Assembly (NCBI RefSeq): GCF_002127325.2
Contig: NC_035436.2
Span: 107,717,591 to 107,781,590 of the forward strand
Reading direction: 5' to 3'
Source of the DNA: Helianthus annuus
Lineage: Eukaryota > Streptophyta > Magnoliopsida > Asterales > Asteraceae
DNA: 64,000 nt
The position numbers were made by a program, and so were the translations under genes. Under the pieces are notes generated by a model. That model searched no databases. It was not told the DNA's origin and was given only the letters and a program-made list of their open reading frames with translations. Every line of letters begins with the position of its first letter. The stretch's first letter is position 1. Shown one piece after another: positions 10,038 to 22,400 of this stretch.

Positions 10038-12287
10038 ATGATGGTTGAGATAATTGAAGAGCCTGAGAATGTGGTTGAGTCTGAAATGGTTGTTGACGAT
10101 GTTACTATGAATAGTGTGGCTAATATTGAGCAGTTAGCTGCAGAAGTTTACTACTACCAGTCTGAGCAGGAGGTATTAGCAAGTTCTTTGAAATCTATCA
10201 TGCCTCCTAAAATTTTTGGATCTTTTGCAGGTTTCTTTGAAGAACCGACGACTGGATTGTGTCCACGATATGAGGAGAAGAAAGAGTCTGTCGAGGAGAT
10301 GATCGATGTGACAAAAGAAATGACCGAAGACACTTTGAAAGAAATTGCTGACAAGGCTCTCATAGCAAAACTGAAAGAGGTAGACACAGAACTTGTGAAA
10401 CCCGAGTCTGTCGGTACCGAGTCAGTTCAAATGGAGTCAGATAAGGAGTCGGGAATTGAGGAGATCAAATCTGAGAAAGTGTCTGAGTCAGAGTCCAAAG
10501 ATATCGGTAAACAGGAAGTGAAAACTGCTCATGAAGCAGAGAGTGTTGAGAAAGTGGATTCAATGTCTGAAACCCCATGCCAAAAGTGTTTAAAACCGTG
10601 CATGGAGTGTCTTGAAAAAGATGCTAAGTTTCAGGAATTGAAACAACATGCTGACATGTTAAAATTTGATCTAGGACAAGTCAAAGAGGCATATGATACA
10701 CTAGCCAGATCAGTTAAAATGATTCAAAAGGAAAGTGTCGAAAATGATAAAGCCACGAAACTAGCAAAAGCAACACTTTTTGATAAACAAGTGGAAGTTA
10801 ATTTTCATCTTGACACAATCGCATCATTAAAGAAAGAATTAGAATTAACTAAAATTGAAAATGAGCGAATTGATAAGAAATTGATGAGCTATGTTGCATC
10901 GTCCTATGTCCTTGAGCAGATTGTTCCACAACAGCCCAGTGCAACACCGGTCTTTAACAACGTTCCACCCCCAATGTGGAATCATTATACTCAAAAGTAT
11001 CCAGAGGGGGTGGAAGTTGCATTGAACCTCAAGCTGAGGACAATTGAGGATGAATTGCCAGAGAGCATTGACGTTACATTCTCTCCGTTTGACACAGACA
11101 ACGAGTCACAGATCATCAAGACTGTTGTCAACCAGGTGTTAGATGAAGAGAGTGATAACTCTGAGGTTGAAATTATGAAATCTCATTCTGAGAAGTCTGT
11201 TACTGATTCTAAAGACGAGGGTAACTTTTTAGACTGTTTCATACCGAAATCAGACAAGAGTGCGAATGATGGTCCGATCATGGTGGTTTACACTATGATT
11301 GGAACTGACAAGCTTTACTCTGATTTCGAGTATCCGCTTCAGAACGCAAAGATTGAAAATGTTGAGAAAGTTTTCAAACTGGTTGAAATTGACATTGCTG
11401 AAGTTAACAACAAAGAATTCTTTTCGAAACCGAAAAAGTCATTTGTTACATCACGTTCTAACAACTCGGGCAAAAAGGAGTGGGAAGGGAATGGTAACAA
11501 CAAGAAAAATGATTACAACTTTAAAAACAAAGGAATTGGTTTTGAGAAAAAGATGGATAAGAAGGTTGTTAAGCCAAAAGATAAAGTGAATGATATCTTT
11601 GTTGTTGGACCAAGTGTGGATGATGAGAAAGAATACATCTTTAGTCAGAAAGCCATTGACGATTTCAATGCAGCAAAGAAACTGAAAGAGGAATCATTCA
11701 AATCAACTTTTGTCGAGTATGACAAAAGAGTTTGCTATCGCTGCAATGAAATTGGGCACATGGCAAAACAATGCAAGAAAGTTTTCGAAAAACCTGTCGC
11801 TGTAAAACCTGTTGTTCAAAAACCTCGACCTAAGTTACCAATTGACAAAAAGGGTAAAAAACCAATGGTTTCACCAATTCGCATCTTGAAGAGGGGTGAA
11901 TATTTGAAGTCGGAAGATAAGCCGAAATCGATATTTGAGATTGGCGAATCTTCAAAGTCTCAAAAAACTTCAAAGATTTATCCGAAAACAAAGATTTTTG
12001 AAAATCAATCATGGGTTGCGAAATCAAAACCATCGGTCGAGGAGAAAAAGATGGAAAACATTTTGAAAAATGAAGCAAAGGTTTTGAAAGATGATGTAGT
12101 TGAGTTTGAATCTGAACTTGATAAGTTTCTTACAGAGTTTCCACCAATCAAAAATGAGGTAAAATCAAAAGTTAAAAATGTTGTTCCGAATGTCATGTTT
12201 AACTTTCCAAAGATTGATGTACCGTGTGATTTAGTGTTTGGAAGTGTGTCACCAGTCAAGAAGTCACGGGTATCATTGTTTGAATGA
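10038..12287 (+). pseudogene. SIRE-like copia gag extension with second zinc knuckle (749-codon open frame)
   Basis: This long open frame is in phase with the gag fragment that ends at 10004. It is very rich in Glu, Lys, Ser and Val. It contains a cysteine cluster (CQKCLKPCMECLEKD, near residue 180), a probable coiled coil at about residues 195-280, and a zinc knuckle CYRCNEIGHMAKQC near 11735. A basic Lys-rich segment follows. This matches the long gag of SIRE-like copia elements, not a cellular gene. The protease continues in a different phase after 12287, so a frameshift or stop separates them. Confidence 0.75.
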
Positions 12288-12300
12288 GTCGATGTAATGT

Positions 12301-12686
12301 TTGCAGGGGCTGCCCAGGTCAATCATTTCAAAATGGATCATGGACAGTGGGGCCTCTAGACATATGACGGGGATGCTTGCACTACTTTACGACGTAAAAT
12401 CAATCAACGGAGGCTACGTGGGTTTTGCAGGAAATCAGGGTGGCAGGATTGTGGGCCAAGGAACCCTGACGAATGGGGTCATTTCGTTTGAGAAAGTTAA
12501 CTACATCATAGAATTAGAAAACAACTTGCTTAGTATTTCTCAAATCTGTGATAAATCGTTTACTGTACATTTCACTAAAAACGAATGTTTGGTTTTAAAA
12601 CCTGGGTTTAAAATCCCTGATGATATGGTGCTGTTACGCGCTCCACGAGAGAACGACTTGTATATTCTTGTGTTACTGCGCTCTGT
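12301..12686 (+). pseudogene. Copia protease and gag-pre-integrase fragment, truncated
   Basis: The frame reads SKWIMDSGASRHMTG (the aspartic-protease DSGA motif, near 12340). It continues into the VNYIIELENNLLSISQICDK block that precedes integrase in copia polyproteins. Similarity stops near 12686, and the following DNA codes on the other strand. Integrase, reverse transcriptase and RNase H are missing. Confidence 0.85.
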
Positions 12687-12972
12687 TTGAATTTCCCATT
12701 CACATCGGTCCAATCTTTCAAGGACCTCTTGTTGGCGCTCCGGCGGGATCAGTTGCGGCTGCGGCAGCTGATACAGAGGTTGAGGAGGTGGCGGACGCTG
12801 GTACCCATAAGCTGGGTAACCAGTGGTCCAAAGACCACCATAGGGTCCCTCTGGGTGACGAGCATTGTAGTCCCATGCCTCCTGGTATGGGTCCACATTG
12901 GCGTAGTCGTAATGGGTATGAGCCGGCTGCTCAAAAGGGTTATACGCCGCTGAACCGGCATAGGCAGGGATT
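12687..12972 (-). pseudogene. Extra-ORF copy 2, C-terminal fragment
   Basis: The minus strand reads IPAYAGSAAYNPFEQPAH, DYNARHPEGPYGG and LDRCEWEIQTE. These align with IPAYTGPTAYNPFEPSQ, RYNARYPDGAHGN and LDRVEREFEEE of the intact 404-residue ORF at 1395-2609. The basic tail is cut off at the junction with copia. The rest of this copy continues at 16173 and 23748 after two insertions. Confidence 0.8.
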
Positions 12973-12974
12973 AA

Positions 12975-15900
12975 TGTGACAACCCGCATAATTACAGGTA
13001 CTGTACAAATTAATTAACCCTAATTATGTGCTTAATGACTGTGCTTGATTACATCTGACGCTTTAAACTACTTACTAATTTATGCCATATACACACATGT
13101 GCATTCTTTACATACAGTCACTCCATTTATTTCATACAGACTCTTAGTGACAAACCTGATGCACAAAGCACAGTTGGCACAGTGAGCGGGTAACTCAGAC
13201 ACATGCTGACAATGCCAGCACTTAGACTTAGACAGATACTATTTTTAGGCCAGTATGGGCCAGAGATAAAACACTACACCAGTATGGAGTGTAGGGATGT
13301 GAGGACCATAAGACTATGTCACTAGGTGATAGTTTGAGTGCCGGAAAGTGCCTAAAACGCAATTTAAGTACAGAATTCCGCATTTTCAGTAACAATTCAG
13401 CTTTTAACACACTCGTATTATACAGAGTATTGACTAAATGGTCCTGAACGCTTTCCTAAGTGTTGGGATTAATTTCGTTACAAAAAGATGCACAAAAGAC
13501 GCTATACGGTACAATTAAACGCTTTAACGGAACGATACGTAACCGAACAACCAGACATTACCTGAGACATGAAAATATTGTCAGAAATATTATTTTATCA
13601 TTCTTAATTAATTACGGTCACAAAAATCCCCATACACCATGTAAACGTGACATACACCCACTATACTTGAGAATACCCTTAACCTTCTAAATAAATACCT
13701 ACTAATTACCAATTTTTACAATTTACCCCCCCCCCCTAACCGATTTCCAGCCATGGGGACCCACCCTAATCATCTTCATCATGCCTCCTTGTTCTATTGG
13801 CTGAAAAATTAGAGTGTTGCTTGTGGGACTTGCCAAATCATGTAAGAAATCTTACAAGTTCCAAGGAAACTCATCATCACCATGAAACCCACACTCCAAC
13901 CCCCCCCCCCTCTATCCCCTTATTTTCGGCTCCCCCTCCCCATAACCGAAAATCACCATCACCCTCTCTCATACTCTCATCTTCTTCACTAACAAGTCCT
14001 CTCCAAGCTTGAAGAACATTCAAAGTAGCCACAAGTTGAAGGGCTCACGAAGAAGCTTTGTTCAAGTCTCTAGCACCACCATTCCTTCATCAACCTTGCA
14101 TTAGGAATTCAAACCCTAGCCTTGTGCTAGTAGTAAGTCCCTTCACACCATTGTTTCATCTTGTTCTTGGTCATAATATTTAGTAGGATGATGATAATCA
14201 AATGACACAAGAAAATGAACACTAAAAAGTTGAACTTGAAATTCTGCATAAAAACCATAGATAAAAGGGTTGTATGAAGTTGAAATCTGGATGGTTTAGG
14301 GTTGGTTAAAGCATGATTGAGGTTTGAACATTTATTCATCGATAAACCATGGTTAGGGTCTTTGTTTATGCGTTTTTAATAACTTTTACTTTGCAAACAG
14401 CAAGCTGAGTTGAATTTCCAGCCAACTTCAACAGGCTGTAACGGGACCATTTTAAATTGAAAAACTGATTTCTGAAGCCTAAAATGTGCATTTTGGAATA
14501 ACTAAACAAATGGCACTGGAATCGTAATTTTTCGAAACCGTTTACTATTTTTAAGGGACTGTTTTTGGACAGCAGCTCAAGCTGCATTTTTACTGCAGAA
14601 AAAGTGTGTCATATTTGGAGTCATAACTTGAAACCTGAGTAAAATCGACTCATGGAACTTTTACAGTAGTTGGTCACTGTTGTCAGGATGACCCTCCCAC
14701 TGGAATTTCGTCAATCGGACTCACGGTTAATTTTTAGTGAATTGTTCCGTAAACTGCAATCAGAAAGTAACAAATCTGATTGCAGTCGGGAAAATGATTT
14801 TCTATAAAATATAGGTAACGAACTGGACTTTAATATTTTTACATAATAAATTTTGGAACACATGGAACCTTCTATAGAAGTTTGGGAATTTTTGGAAAAG
14901 GTTAACTATTTTATAAAAATCCTCGAAAACAGTCCAGTTTTGATTTATAAAGCTGAAATAAAGTAAGTAATGCTTTGTACGTTTATATGTCGGTTTGATT
15001 ATTGAAAATGAATTACGGGATATGTGTAAAAGAAAATGATATGCTAATTAAGCATGGAAACCTCCGTTTACAAAGGAGACTATGGCGAAATTTTTCAAAA
15101 ATCCGAACACTTAGTAAAATATTCGAGAAATATATATACAAAATAGTTGTCTAACTATTTTTCTAAAGACAATAGTTAAGTTAAAATAATTATTATTATT
15201 TTAACAAAATAATACCAAAGTAACGCAACTCAAAACACTAAACTCTAAGCCAAGGCACGGCCGTTCGTCTAATAGACATTAGTACGTTGTAGGTTGTCGT
15301 GTAGCGGACAGAGTTGAGATTCGAGTCAAGACGCACTACTGTGAGTTCATGACCCCCTTTTTCCTTACTGTTTTCGGTTTTATACTTCGGGGGTGGAATA
15401 CATGTTTACAATTTATTTCAGACATTTTATACATGGTATTGTTAGCTTAAGGAGGGTTTTTTTATTACGCGATCAAGTGAGTGGTGGGCATGACACTTAA
15501 GGCCATTAATCCTCATAGTAGGACCACGGGACATGAGTGATAGATCTATTTGGGTGTAGCGAGCCCACACCCATGAGGCCGGGGGCCCATAGTGGTGACT
15601 ATGTCTTCATACCGGAGACAAATTTGCTAGGTTTGAGTCTTCCTGCATCATTCACATATACTATTGGCTTTGCAACCTAATGGTGATCAGTTTTTCCTTA
15701 TTGCTACATACCAGGGACTATTTTTTTTACTTACAGATATATTAAACAGTTTATACACACAGACTTATACATGAACTCGCTCAACTTTTTGTTGACTTTT
15801 TAAACTACATGTATTTCAGGGAATTAATTTGGATCTGGCAAGTGATGCATGATTAGTTGCATACTAAATAAGGATGTCATCCGGAGTCGTAGGTTTGGGA

Positions 15901-16172
15901 AGTGTAACTCTTTCCTGGACGAGTTGCATGTCTCAAATCCTTGTGTTGTTGGTAGCCTTTTGTCGAGTCTTATGAACTCATTTTAAACAAGTCATGTTTT
16001 GTAACGCATTTTGTGATTGATGTTTTAAGACAATATGTTATGCATTTTCTAAACTACTTTAAATGGGTGAACATCTTACGTTTTTATCATATAGCATTGT
16101 TGTGATTGTTGCTATGGTATTAAGAAGTTACACCAAATAAACCCACGCTTCCGCAAAAGCCAGGGTGTGACA
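12975..16172 (+). mobile_element. Solo LTR (about 3.2 kb), plus orientation
   Basis: The segment starts TGTGACAACC, ends GGGTGTGACA and has the GCTTCCGC motif near its end. It is flanked by GGATT at 12968-12972 and 16173-16177. It splits the extra-ORF copy at one codon region, so the empty site can be recognised from the 1395-2609 copy. Two extra bases (AA, 12973-12974) lie between the left GGATT and the LTR. There is no internal domain, so this is a solo LTR left by recombination. A pyrimidine-rich leader-like stretch lies near 13960-14130. Confidence 0.75.
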
Positions 16173-16313
16173 GGATTGGGTTATCAAAACCCAATGGTGG
16201 CGCCATAGGCGCAGAGTTGATCTCTAGGATGGGGTTTGATGGCCCTCCCATTTGCGGTTCTTCTTCTTGGAGTGGCGGATAGTGACTGCCACTCAAGGGC
16301 TGAGGAGTGCTGA
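16173..16313 (-). pseudogene. Extra-ORF copy 2, middle fragment
   Basis: About 140 bases match the intact ORF around 1765-1890, including the tggtggcg, ccttcttcttg and agtggcggatagtg words. The fragment is bounded by the solo LTR on the left and the Tekay-type element on the right. Confidence 0.75.
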
Positions 16314-17512
16314 TGTGACAACTCGTATTTCACCGCCTTTTATAGTACGTGTAACTGCTTGAACTCTTGTGAATACGTGAATTATATTGAGTGAATAAAT
16401 GCTATGTGTTACGTGTTTATGTGATTGCGAGATATGTTTACTTAAACCAAATAGTATTCGGTTACACAAAAACCCACTCGGTCCATTCAGTGGACTCGAG
16501 ACCATGAGGTAGCCCAAGTGGGGGTTTCGGCCCACTTCCATTCCATACGTATACATTCACGCATACACTCCTTTAGGGTCTTTTACTTCTCACATTTGGC
16601 AAAACACAATACACACACAAAAACCCTAGAACTCTCTCTCTCGAAGCCGACGGCACCCAAGGCTCACGGTTTGGATTTGTTCTTGCATCATCTACAATCA
16701 GACGTGGTTGACCACTTACTAGCTTACCTGTACTTTCTGTGTATCTGCCGAGCAACCCAAGGTGAGTTCACACAGCCAAGGCATGGGGTTCCCAGGGTGG
16801 GAATGGGATTGGATGATTATTTCGTGCGTACTTAGTTAATGGAACCTAAAGATATGGTCCTCAGGGTGAGGATGGTAAATGATAAGATACGGCTAGACTA
16901 GTATACCTACTTGAACTGATCTTCGCACACACGCCAGGGGTTGGCTGCGATATTATGACTAAACTTCGCACACATGCCTCAGGAAGGCTGCGAACTATAC
17001 ATACTAAACTTCGCACACATGCCAGGGTGGCCAGCGATACAAATATACATAGTCTAGAATGCTTGAGAACTTTCCCTAATCTTCGCATACATGCCTAGAG
17101 GGCTGCGATACGAACTAATACGATACATGATTAAAAGAACGAACGCAATGCTTACTATACCATTACTATTACTGAACTTACTTTCTGTGAACTCGCTCAA
17201 CTAGTTGTTGATTATCTGCTGCATGCCTTGCAGGACCTTAGGTACGATATGGAGCTTGCACAGGGAGGAGCAGGTCGTTGTGGGATACGGATCGTGAACG
17301 ATATTTGAACTTATAACTTATTTTGGGGTTTTCATTATAATGCTTCCGCTACTTAAATAATGTTTGGTTATGAACATCAGTCATGTCACGATGAAACACA
17401 TTTTCTACTTTTACACTTAAATGCTATGTTTGATATGATTGATGGCTTGATCCTGGTCACGTCACGCCTCCAAGCGGTGGTACTCCGCGTGTGGGATCTT
17501 GGGGGTGTGACA
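16314..17512 (+). repeat. 5' LTR of the Tekay-type element
   Basis: It starts TGTGACAACTCG and ends GGGGGTGTGACA. The PBS follows three bases later. It contains four degenerate units around 16921-17111. The 105-codon frame inside it is repeated in the other LTR and is not a gene. Confidence 0.95.
16921..17111 (+). repeat. Four degenerate tandem units inside the LTR
   Basis: A word close to cttcgcacacatgcc, followed by ggctgcgata, recurs at about 16921, 16963, 17011 and 17080. The 3' LTR holds the same array at 23151-23341. Each unit can be read as a weak hairpin (gcgaa/ttcgc). Confidence 0.7.
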
Positions 17513-17515
17513 GAT

Positions 17516-17529
17516 TGGTATCAGAGCCA
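17516..17529 (+). promoter_or_regulatory. Primer-binding site, tRNA-iMet type
   Basis: TGGTATCAGAGCCA follows the 5' LTR after three bases, the usual plant Ty3/gypsy arrangement. Confidence 0.93.
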
Positions 17530-17817
17530 TTGGTTATAGAGAACTAGGTTTTAATATGGGGAAAACGTTTTTATTAAAACCAGACTATAACCAGAACAGT
17601 GCTCTCAACGATCCACAACGACGCTTCCCTCCACGTGCAAGACTCGACATCCTAGGTAATAAGGTTTATGTTTATTACCTGCATGCTAGAACTATATAGA
17701 ACTTTGCTTGCAATACGCTTAGATACACATGACTTTATTACATGAGAATACCTACGTACTTACGCTTTTCTGTCATCGCCCTACTCACGAACCATTCTCA
17801 CTTACGCTACTTTTACA

Positions 17818-18783
17818 ATGAAGATCATGTCTGGACGAATTAACATGACTCAAGCCCAGCTAGAGGCTCTCGTTCAAGCTCAAGTTGCTGCGGCACTTGC
17901 AGCTGCACAAGCAGGTCAACACGCGCAGCAACCTGTCTGCACTTTTAAGAACTTCATGGACTGTCGCCCAAGTACTTTTAGTGGCACGGAAGGAGCAGTG
18001 GGACTCCTCCATTGGTTTGAGAAGCTCGAGTCTGTATTCGAGATGTGTGAATGCCCTGAGGCTCGCAGGGTGAAATACGCCACTGGCACGCTAGAAGGAA
18101 TAGCACTAACTTGGTGGAACGCCCAAGTTCAGATCTTAGGGTTGGAAGCTGCTAACGCCACCCCATGGAACGATTTCAAGGAACTGATTAAGAGGGAATA
18201 CTGCACGCGTGATGACATCCATAAGTTGGAGAACGAGCTTTATCACTTGAAAATGACGGGGTCAGAGATTGAAGCCTATACAAAGCGGTCAAACGAACTG
18301 GCCATTCTGTGTCCAACTATGGTGGACCCTCCAGTGAAGCGCATTGAGTTGTATCTCAAGGGACTTGCGCCAGAGATCCAGAGCCATGTTACATCGGCAA
18401 ACCTCGACAACATCCAAGACATCCAGCGTCTTGCTCATCGACTCACAGATCAGGCAATAGAACAGAACAAGCTGCCCAAACGCGTTAGCGCAACTACTGC
18501 TCCAGCTGCTACTCCTGCTACACACAGCGACAACAAACGGAAATGGGATGGGGATTCCAGCAGGGGATCAGTTTCCGTTCAGTCTCAAGCACAGCAGCGC
18601 AGGACGAATGACTACCAGAATTCGAGTCAGCAATCATCTGGCAGTCAGGGGCGGGGTGGATACCGGGGAGTTCACCCACTATGTAACAAGTGTAACAGGC
18701 ACCACAGTGGAAGGTGTCGCAAAGAACGTTGTCAGAGATGTCTCAAGCTAGGGCACGAAGCCAAAGATTGCAGGAGCTCATGA
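17818..18783 (+). CDS. Tekay-type gag, ended by a premature stop
   Basis: The probable start is the ATG at 17827 (MSGRINMTQAQLEALVQ); the ATG at 17818 is three codons upstream. The capsid-type gag domain covers about residues 40-210 and includes DCRPSTFSGTEGAVGLLHWF and a WWNAQV block. A Ser/Gln/Arg-rich linker and the zinc knuckle CQRCLKLGHEAKDC follow. The TGA at 18781-18783 stops the frame, but the same frame continues into a second zinc knuckle and protease, which in relatives are one polyprotein. The stop is therefore a lesion, not the natural gag end. Confidence 0.85.
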   Translation: MKIMSGRINMTQAQLEALVQAQVAAALAAAQAGQHAQQPVCTFKNFMDCRPSTFSGTEGAVGLLHWFEKLESVFEMCECPEARRVKYATGTLEGIALTWWNAQVQILGLEAANATPWNDFKELIKREYCTRDDIHKLENELYHLKMTGSEIEAYTKRSNELAILCPTMVDPPVKRIELYLKGLAPEIQSHVTSANLDNIQDIQRLAHRLTDQAIEQNKLPKRVSATTAPAATPATHSDNKRKWDGDSSRGSVSVQSQAQQRRTNDYQNSSQQSSGSQGRGGYRGVHPLCNKCNRHHSGRCRKERCQRCLKLGHEAKDCRSS

Positions 18784-19437
18784 CCTGCGAACCAGAATCA
18801 GCAACTTCCGCCACCGGTTCCTCAAAACCCACAACAGCAGCAACCACAGCGTGGAAACCAGGGATGTTTCCAGTGTGGGGCAGAAGGTCATTACAAACGC
18901 GATTGTCCTCAGTTGAACCAGAACCAGAACCACAACAACAACAACAACCAGGGCAACGGGCACAACAACGGTGGGAACAACAACAACAATGGCAACGAGG
19001 CAAGGGGACGAGCTTTCGTGCTAGGACGAGGAGATGCAATGAACGATCCCAATGTGGTTATGGGTAAGTTTCTCCTCGACGATATTTATGTTACTGTTTT
19101 ATTTGATTCGGGTGCGGATACAAGTTATATTTCTGTGAAAGCCAGTAAATTGTTAAAACATGCACCAACACCCCTAAACACCAAACACGTCGTAGAACTA
19201 GCTAATGGTAAGAGTTTAGAAGCCACGCAGATAGTCAGGGGTTGTAGTATCGTCTTAGCCGGTCAAGTTTTCTCGATCGACCTTATTCCCATAGCTTTGG
19301 GAAGTTTTGATATCGTTATTGGGATGGATTGGTTGTCCCAACATCAGGCAGAGATCTTATGCAGTGAGAAGATCATCCGCATTCCCGTTCTGGTCAAGAA
19401 CCTCTCGAAGTTCAAGGTGACAAGAGTGGTGCAGTGG
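18784..19437 (+). pseudogene. Gag C-terminus and aspartic protease of the Tekay-type element
   Basis: In phase with gag after the stop, the frame gives a Gln/Asn-rich region, the zinc knuckle CFQCGAEGHYKRDC (about 18865), then retropepsin with the catalytic DSGADTSYIS at about 19104 and the second conserved block DIVIGMDWLSQHQAEI. The frame ends at a TAG (19438-19440). Near 19385-19390 the conserved reading moves to another phase, so a one-base frameshift separates protease from reverse transcriptase. Confidence 0.85.
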
Positions 19438-22400
19438 TAGGCATCATCTATTTCTTGAAGGCTCAGAAGTGTCTGCGGAAGGGTCACACCGCAATCTTGG
19501 CACTCGTTTCAGATGCATCGGTGAAGGAAAAGAAATTGGAAGACATTCCAGTTGTACGCGACTACCCTCAAGTGTTTCCTGAAGATTTACCTGGATTACC
19601 GCCTCATCGGCAGGTCGAATTTCAAATCGAGCTCTCCCCAGGAGCAGCACCCATAGCTCGCGCACCATATTGTCTAGCTCCATCAAAATTGGAGGAGCTG
19701 TCAAAGCAGCTACAAGAGCTCTTGGAAAAGGGCTTCATTCGTCCAAGCTCATCGCCTTGGGGAGCTCCAGTACTTTTCGTGAAAAAGAAGGATGGCACTT
19801 TCAGGATGTGCATCGACTACCGTGAACTGAACAAGGTAACGGTGAAGAACCGTTATCCTCTTCCGCGCATCGATGACTTATTCGACCAGTTGCAAGGGTC
19901 GTGTTACTACTCCAAGATAGACTTGAGGTCTGGTTATCATCAGCTGAGAGTCCGGGATGAGGACGTCTCCAAGACAGCATTTAGAACTCGCTACGTCCAC
20001 TACGAGTTTCTTGTCATGCCGTTCGGGTTAACGAACGCACCTGCCGTATTTATGGACCTTATGAACAGGGTGTGCAAACCCTATCTCGACAAGTTTGTCA
20101 TTGTCTTCATCGACGACATTCTGCTCTACTCCAAGAGTCAGGAGGAACACGAGCAGCACCTACGCGTTATTTTGGAACTCCTATGGAAGGAACAGCTGTA
20201 CGCTAAGTTTTCGAAATGCGACTTCTGGCTTCGTGAAGTCCACTTCTTAGGCCACGTAGTGAACAAGGATGGGATCCATGTCGATCCATCCAAGGTAGAC
20301 TCGATCAGGAACTGGCCTGCACCACGTACACCAACGGAAATACGCCAATTTTTGGGTTTGGCGGGTTACTACAGACGGTTTATTAAAGACTTTTCAAAGA
20401 TTGCTCAGCCGCTTACACTACTGACACAGAAGGGTGTCACCTATCGCTGGGGAGAACCCCAGGAGACTGCTTTTCAGCACTTAAAGGATAGACTTTGCAG
20501 TGCACCTATCCTCTCATTGCCAGAGGGCACGGACGATTTCGTAGTATACTGTGATGCATCCATCCAGGGTCTTGGATGCGTGTTAATGCAGCGCGACAAG
20601 ATCATTGCTTACGCTTCACGCCAACTTAAGATTCACGAACGGAACTACACGACGCACGATTTAGAGCTGGGAGCTGTTGTTTTTGCACTTAAGATATGGC
20701 GACACTACCTGTACGGTACCAAGTGCACAATTTACACCGATCACAGGAGTCTCGAGCATATTCTTAAGCAGAAGGATTTGAACATGCGTCAACGGCGATG
20801 GGTCGAGTTACTGAACGATTACGAATGCGCCATCAAGTATCATCCAGGCAAAGCCAATGTTGTGGCTGACGCTCTCAGTCGGAAAGACACTTTACCTAGG
20901 CGCGTACGAGCTTTGCAGCTTACTATTCAGTCCAGTCTTCCTGCACAGATACGAACTGCTCAGATCGAAGCATTGAAACCCGAAAATGTCAAAGCTGAAG
21001 CCTTACGCGGCTCACGACAACGAATGGAACAGAAGGCAGACGGCGCCTACTATGTAACGGGGCGTATTTGGGTCCCACTTTATGGCGGACTACGCAAACT
21101 TGTAATGGACGAAGCTCACAAGTCTCGCTATTCGGTACATCCGGGATCGGATAAAATGTACCATGACATTAGAACTACTTATTGGTGGCCTAGCATGAAG
21201 GCCCACATCGCTACCTATGTCAGCAAGTGCTTAACCTGTGCGAGAGTCAAGATGGAATACCAGAAACCAGCGGGTCTACTTCAGCAACCTACGATACCGC
21301 AATGGAAATGGGAAGAAATTTCCATGGATTTCGTTACAGGCCTACCTAGATCTCAGCGTGGGAATGATACCATATGGGTAATCGTGGATCGACTCACCAA
21401 GTCTGCACACTTCCTAGCTATAAAGGAAACGGATAAGTTCTCCACTCTCGCAAACATCTACCTTAAAGAAGTTGTTTCGAGGCACGGGGTGCCCACCTCC
21501 ATCATTTCGGATCGGGATGCACGATTCACGTCAGAACTATGGCAAGCGATGCACAAATCTTTCGGCTCATGGTTAGACATGAGCACAGCATATCATCCAC
21601 AGACGGATGGGCAGTCTGAGCGAACGATCCAAACTCTTGAAGACATGCTTAGGGCATGCGTTATTGATTTCGGCAACGGCTGGGAAAAGCATCTCCCTTT
21701 GGTGGAGTTCTCGTACAATAACAGTTATCACACCAGCATACAAGCCGCTCCATTCGAGGCATTGTACGGACGTAAATGCCGGTCACCTCTCTGTTGGGCA
21801 GAGGTGGGGGATAGTCAGATTACGGGTCCAGAGATTGTAGTGGACGCCACAGAAAAGATAGCACAAGTACGACAACGCATGGCGGCAGCACGCGACCGTC
21901 AGAAAGCCTACGCGGATAAGCGTAGAAAGCCTTTGGAATTTCAGGTCGGGGACCGGGTTTTACTTAAAGTCTCACCCTGGAAGGGTGTCGTACGTTTTGG
22001 CAAACGGGGCAAACTAAATCCGCGATATGTCGGACCGTTCGAGATCATTGAGAAAATAGGCAAGGTGGCCTACAAGCTAAACCTACCAGCTGAACTCGGT
22101 GCAGTTCACAATGTATTCCACGTGTCGAATCTGAAGAAGTGCCTATTAGATGAGACCCTCATCGTCCCTTTTAAGGAACTCACTATCGACGAGCGGTTGC
22201 AGTTCGTCGAGGAATCAGTTGAAATCACGGACCGGGATATGAAGGTCCTCAAAAACAAGAGAATCCCTCTTGTCCGAGTTCGTTGGAACTCCAAACGTGG
22301 CCCAGAGTACACCTGGGAACGCGAAGACAGGATGACAGAAAAGTACCCCCAGTTATTCAGAACCAATGCAACCACTACTGAGGCTGAAGCTACTACTTCG

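Larger units (their letters stand above)
9038..12686 (+). mobile_element. Ty1/copia (SIRE-like) retrotransposon fragment: gag to start of pol
   Basis: Gag, zinc knuckles, a long Glu/Lys-rich region and the protease/pre-integrase region follow in the order usual for SIRE-type copia elements. No LTR is present. The left part is displaced by the LINE insertion. The right end stops abruptly near 12686 against a minus-strand fragment of the extra ORF. Confidence 0.8.

Noticed and set aside
10154..10387. Minus-strand frame inside the copia gag
   Set aside because: Antisense reading of a Glu/Lys/Ser-rich coding region with no independent support.
16518..16835. 105-codon frame, repeated at 22748-23065
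   Set aside because: It lies inside both LTRs of the chromovirus and exists twice only because the LTR does.
18714..19067. Gln-rich frame overlapping gag and protease in another phase
   Set aside because: It is a shadow of the gag C-terminus, and the conserved zinc knuckle and protease are in the other phase.
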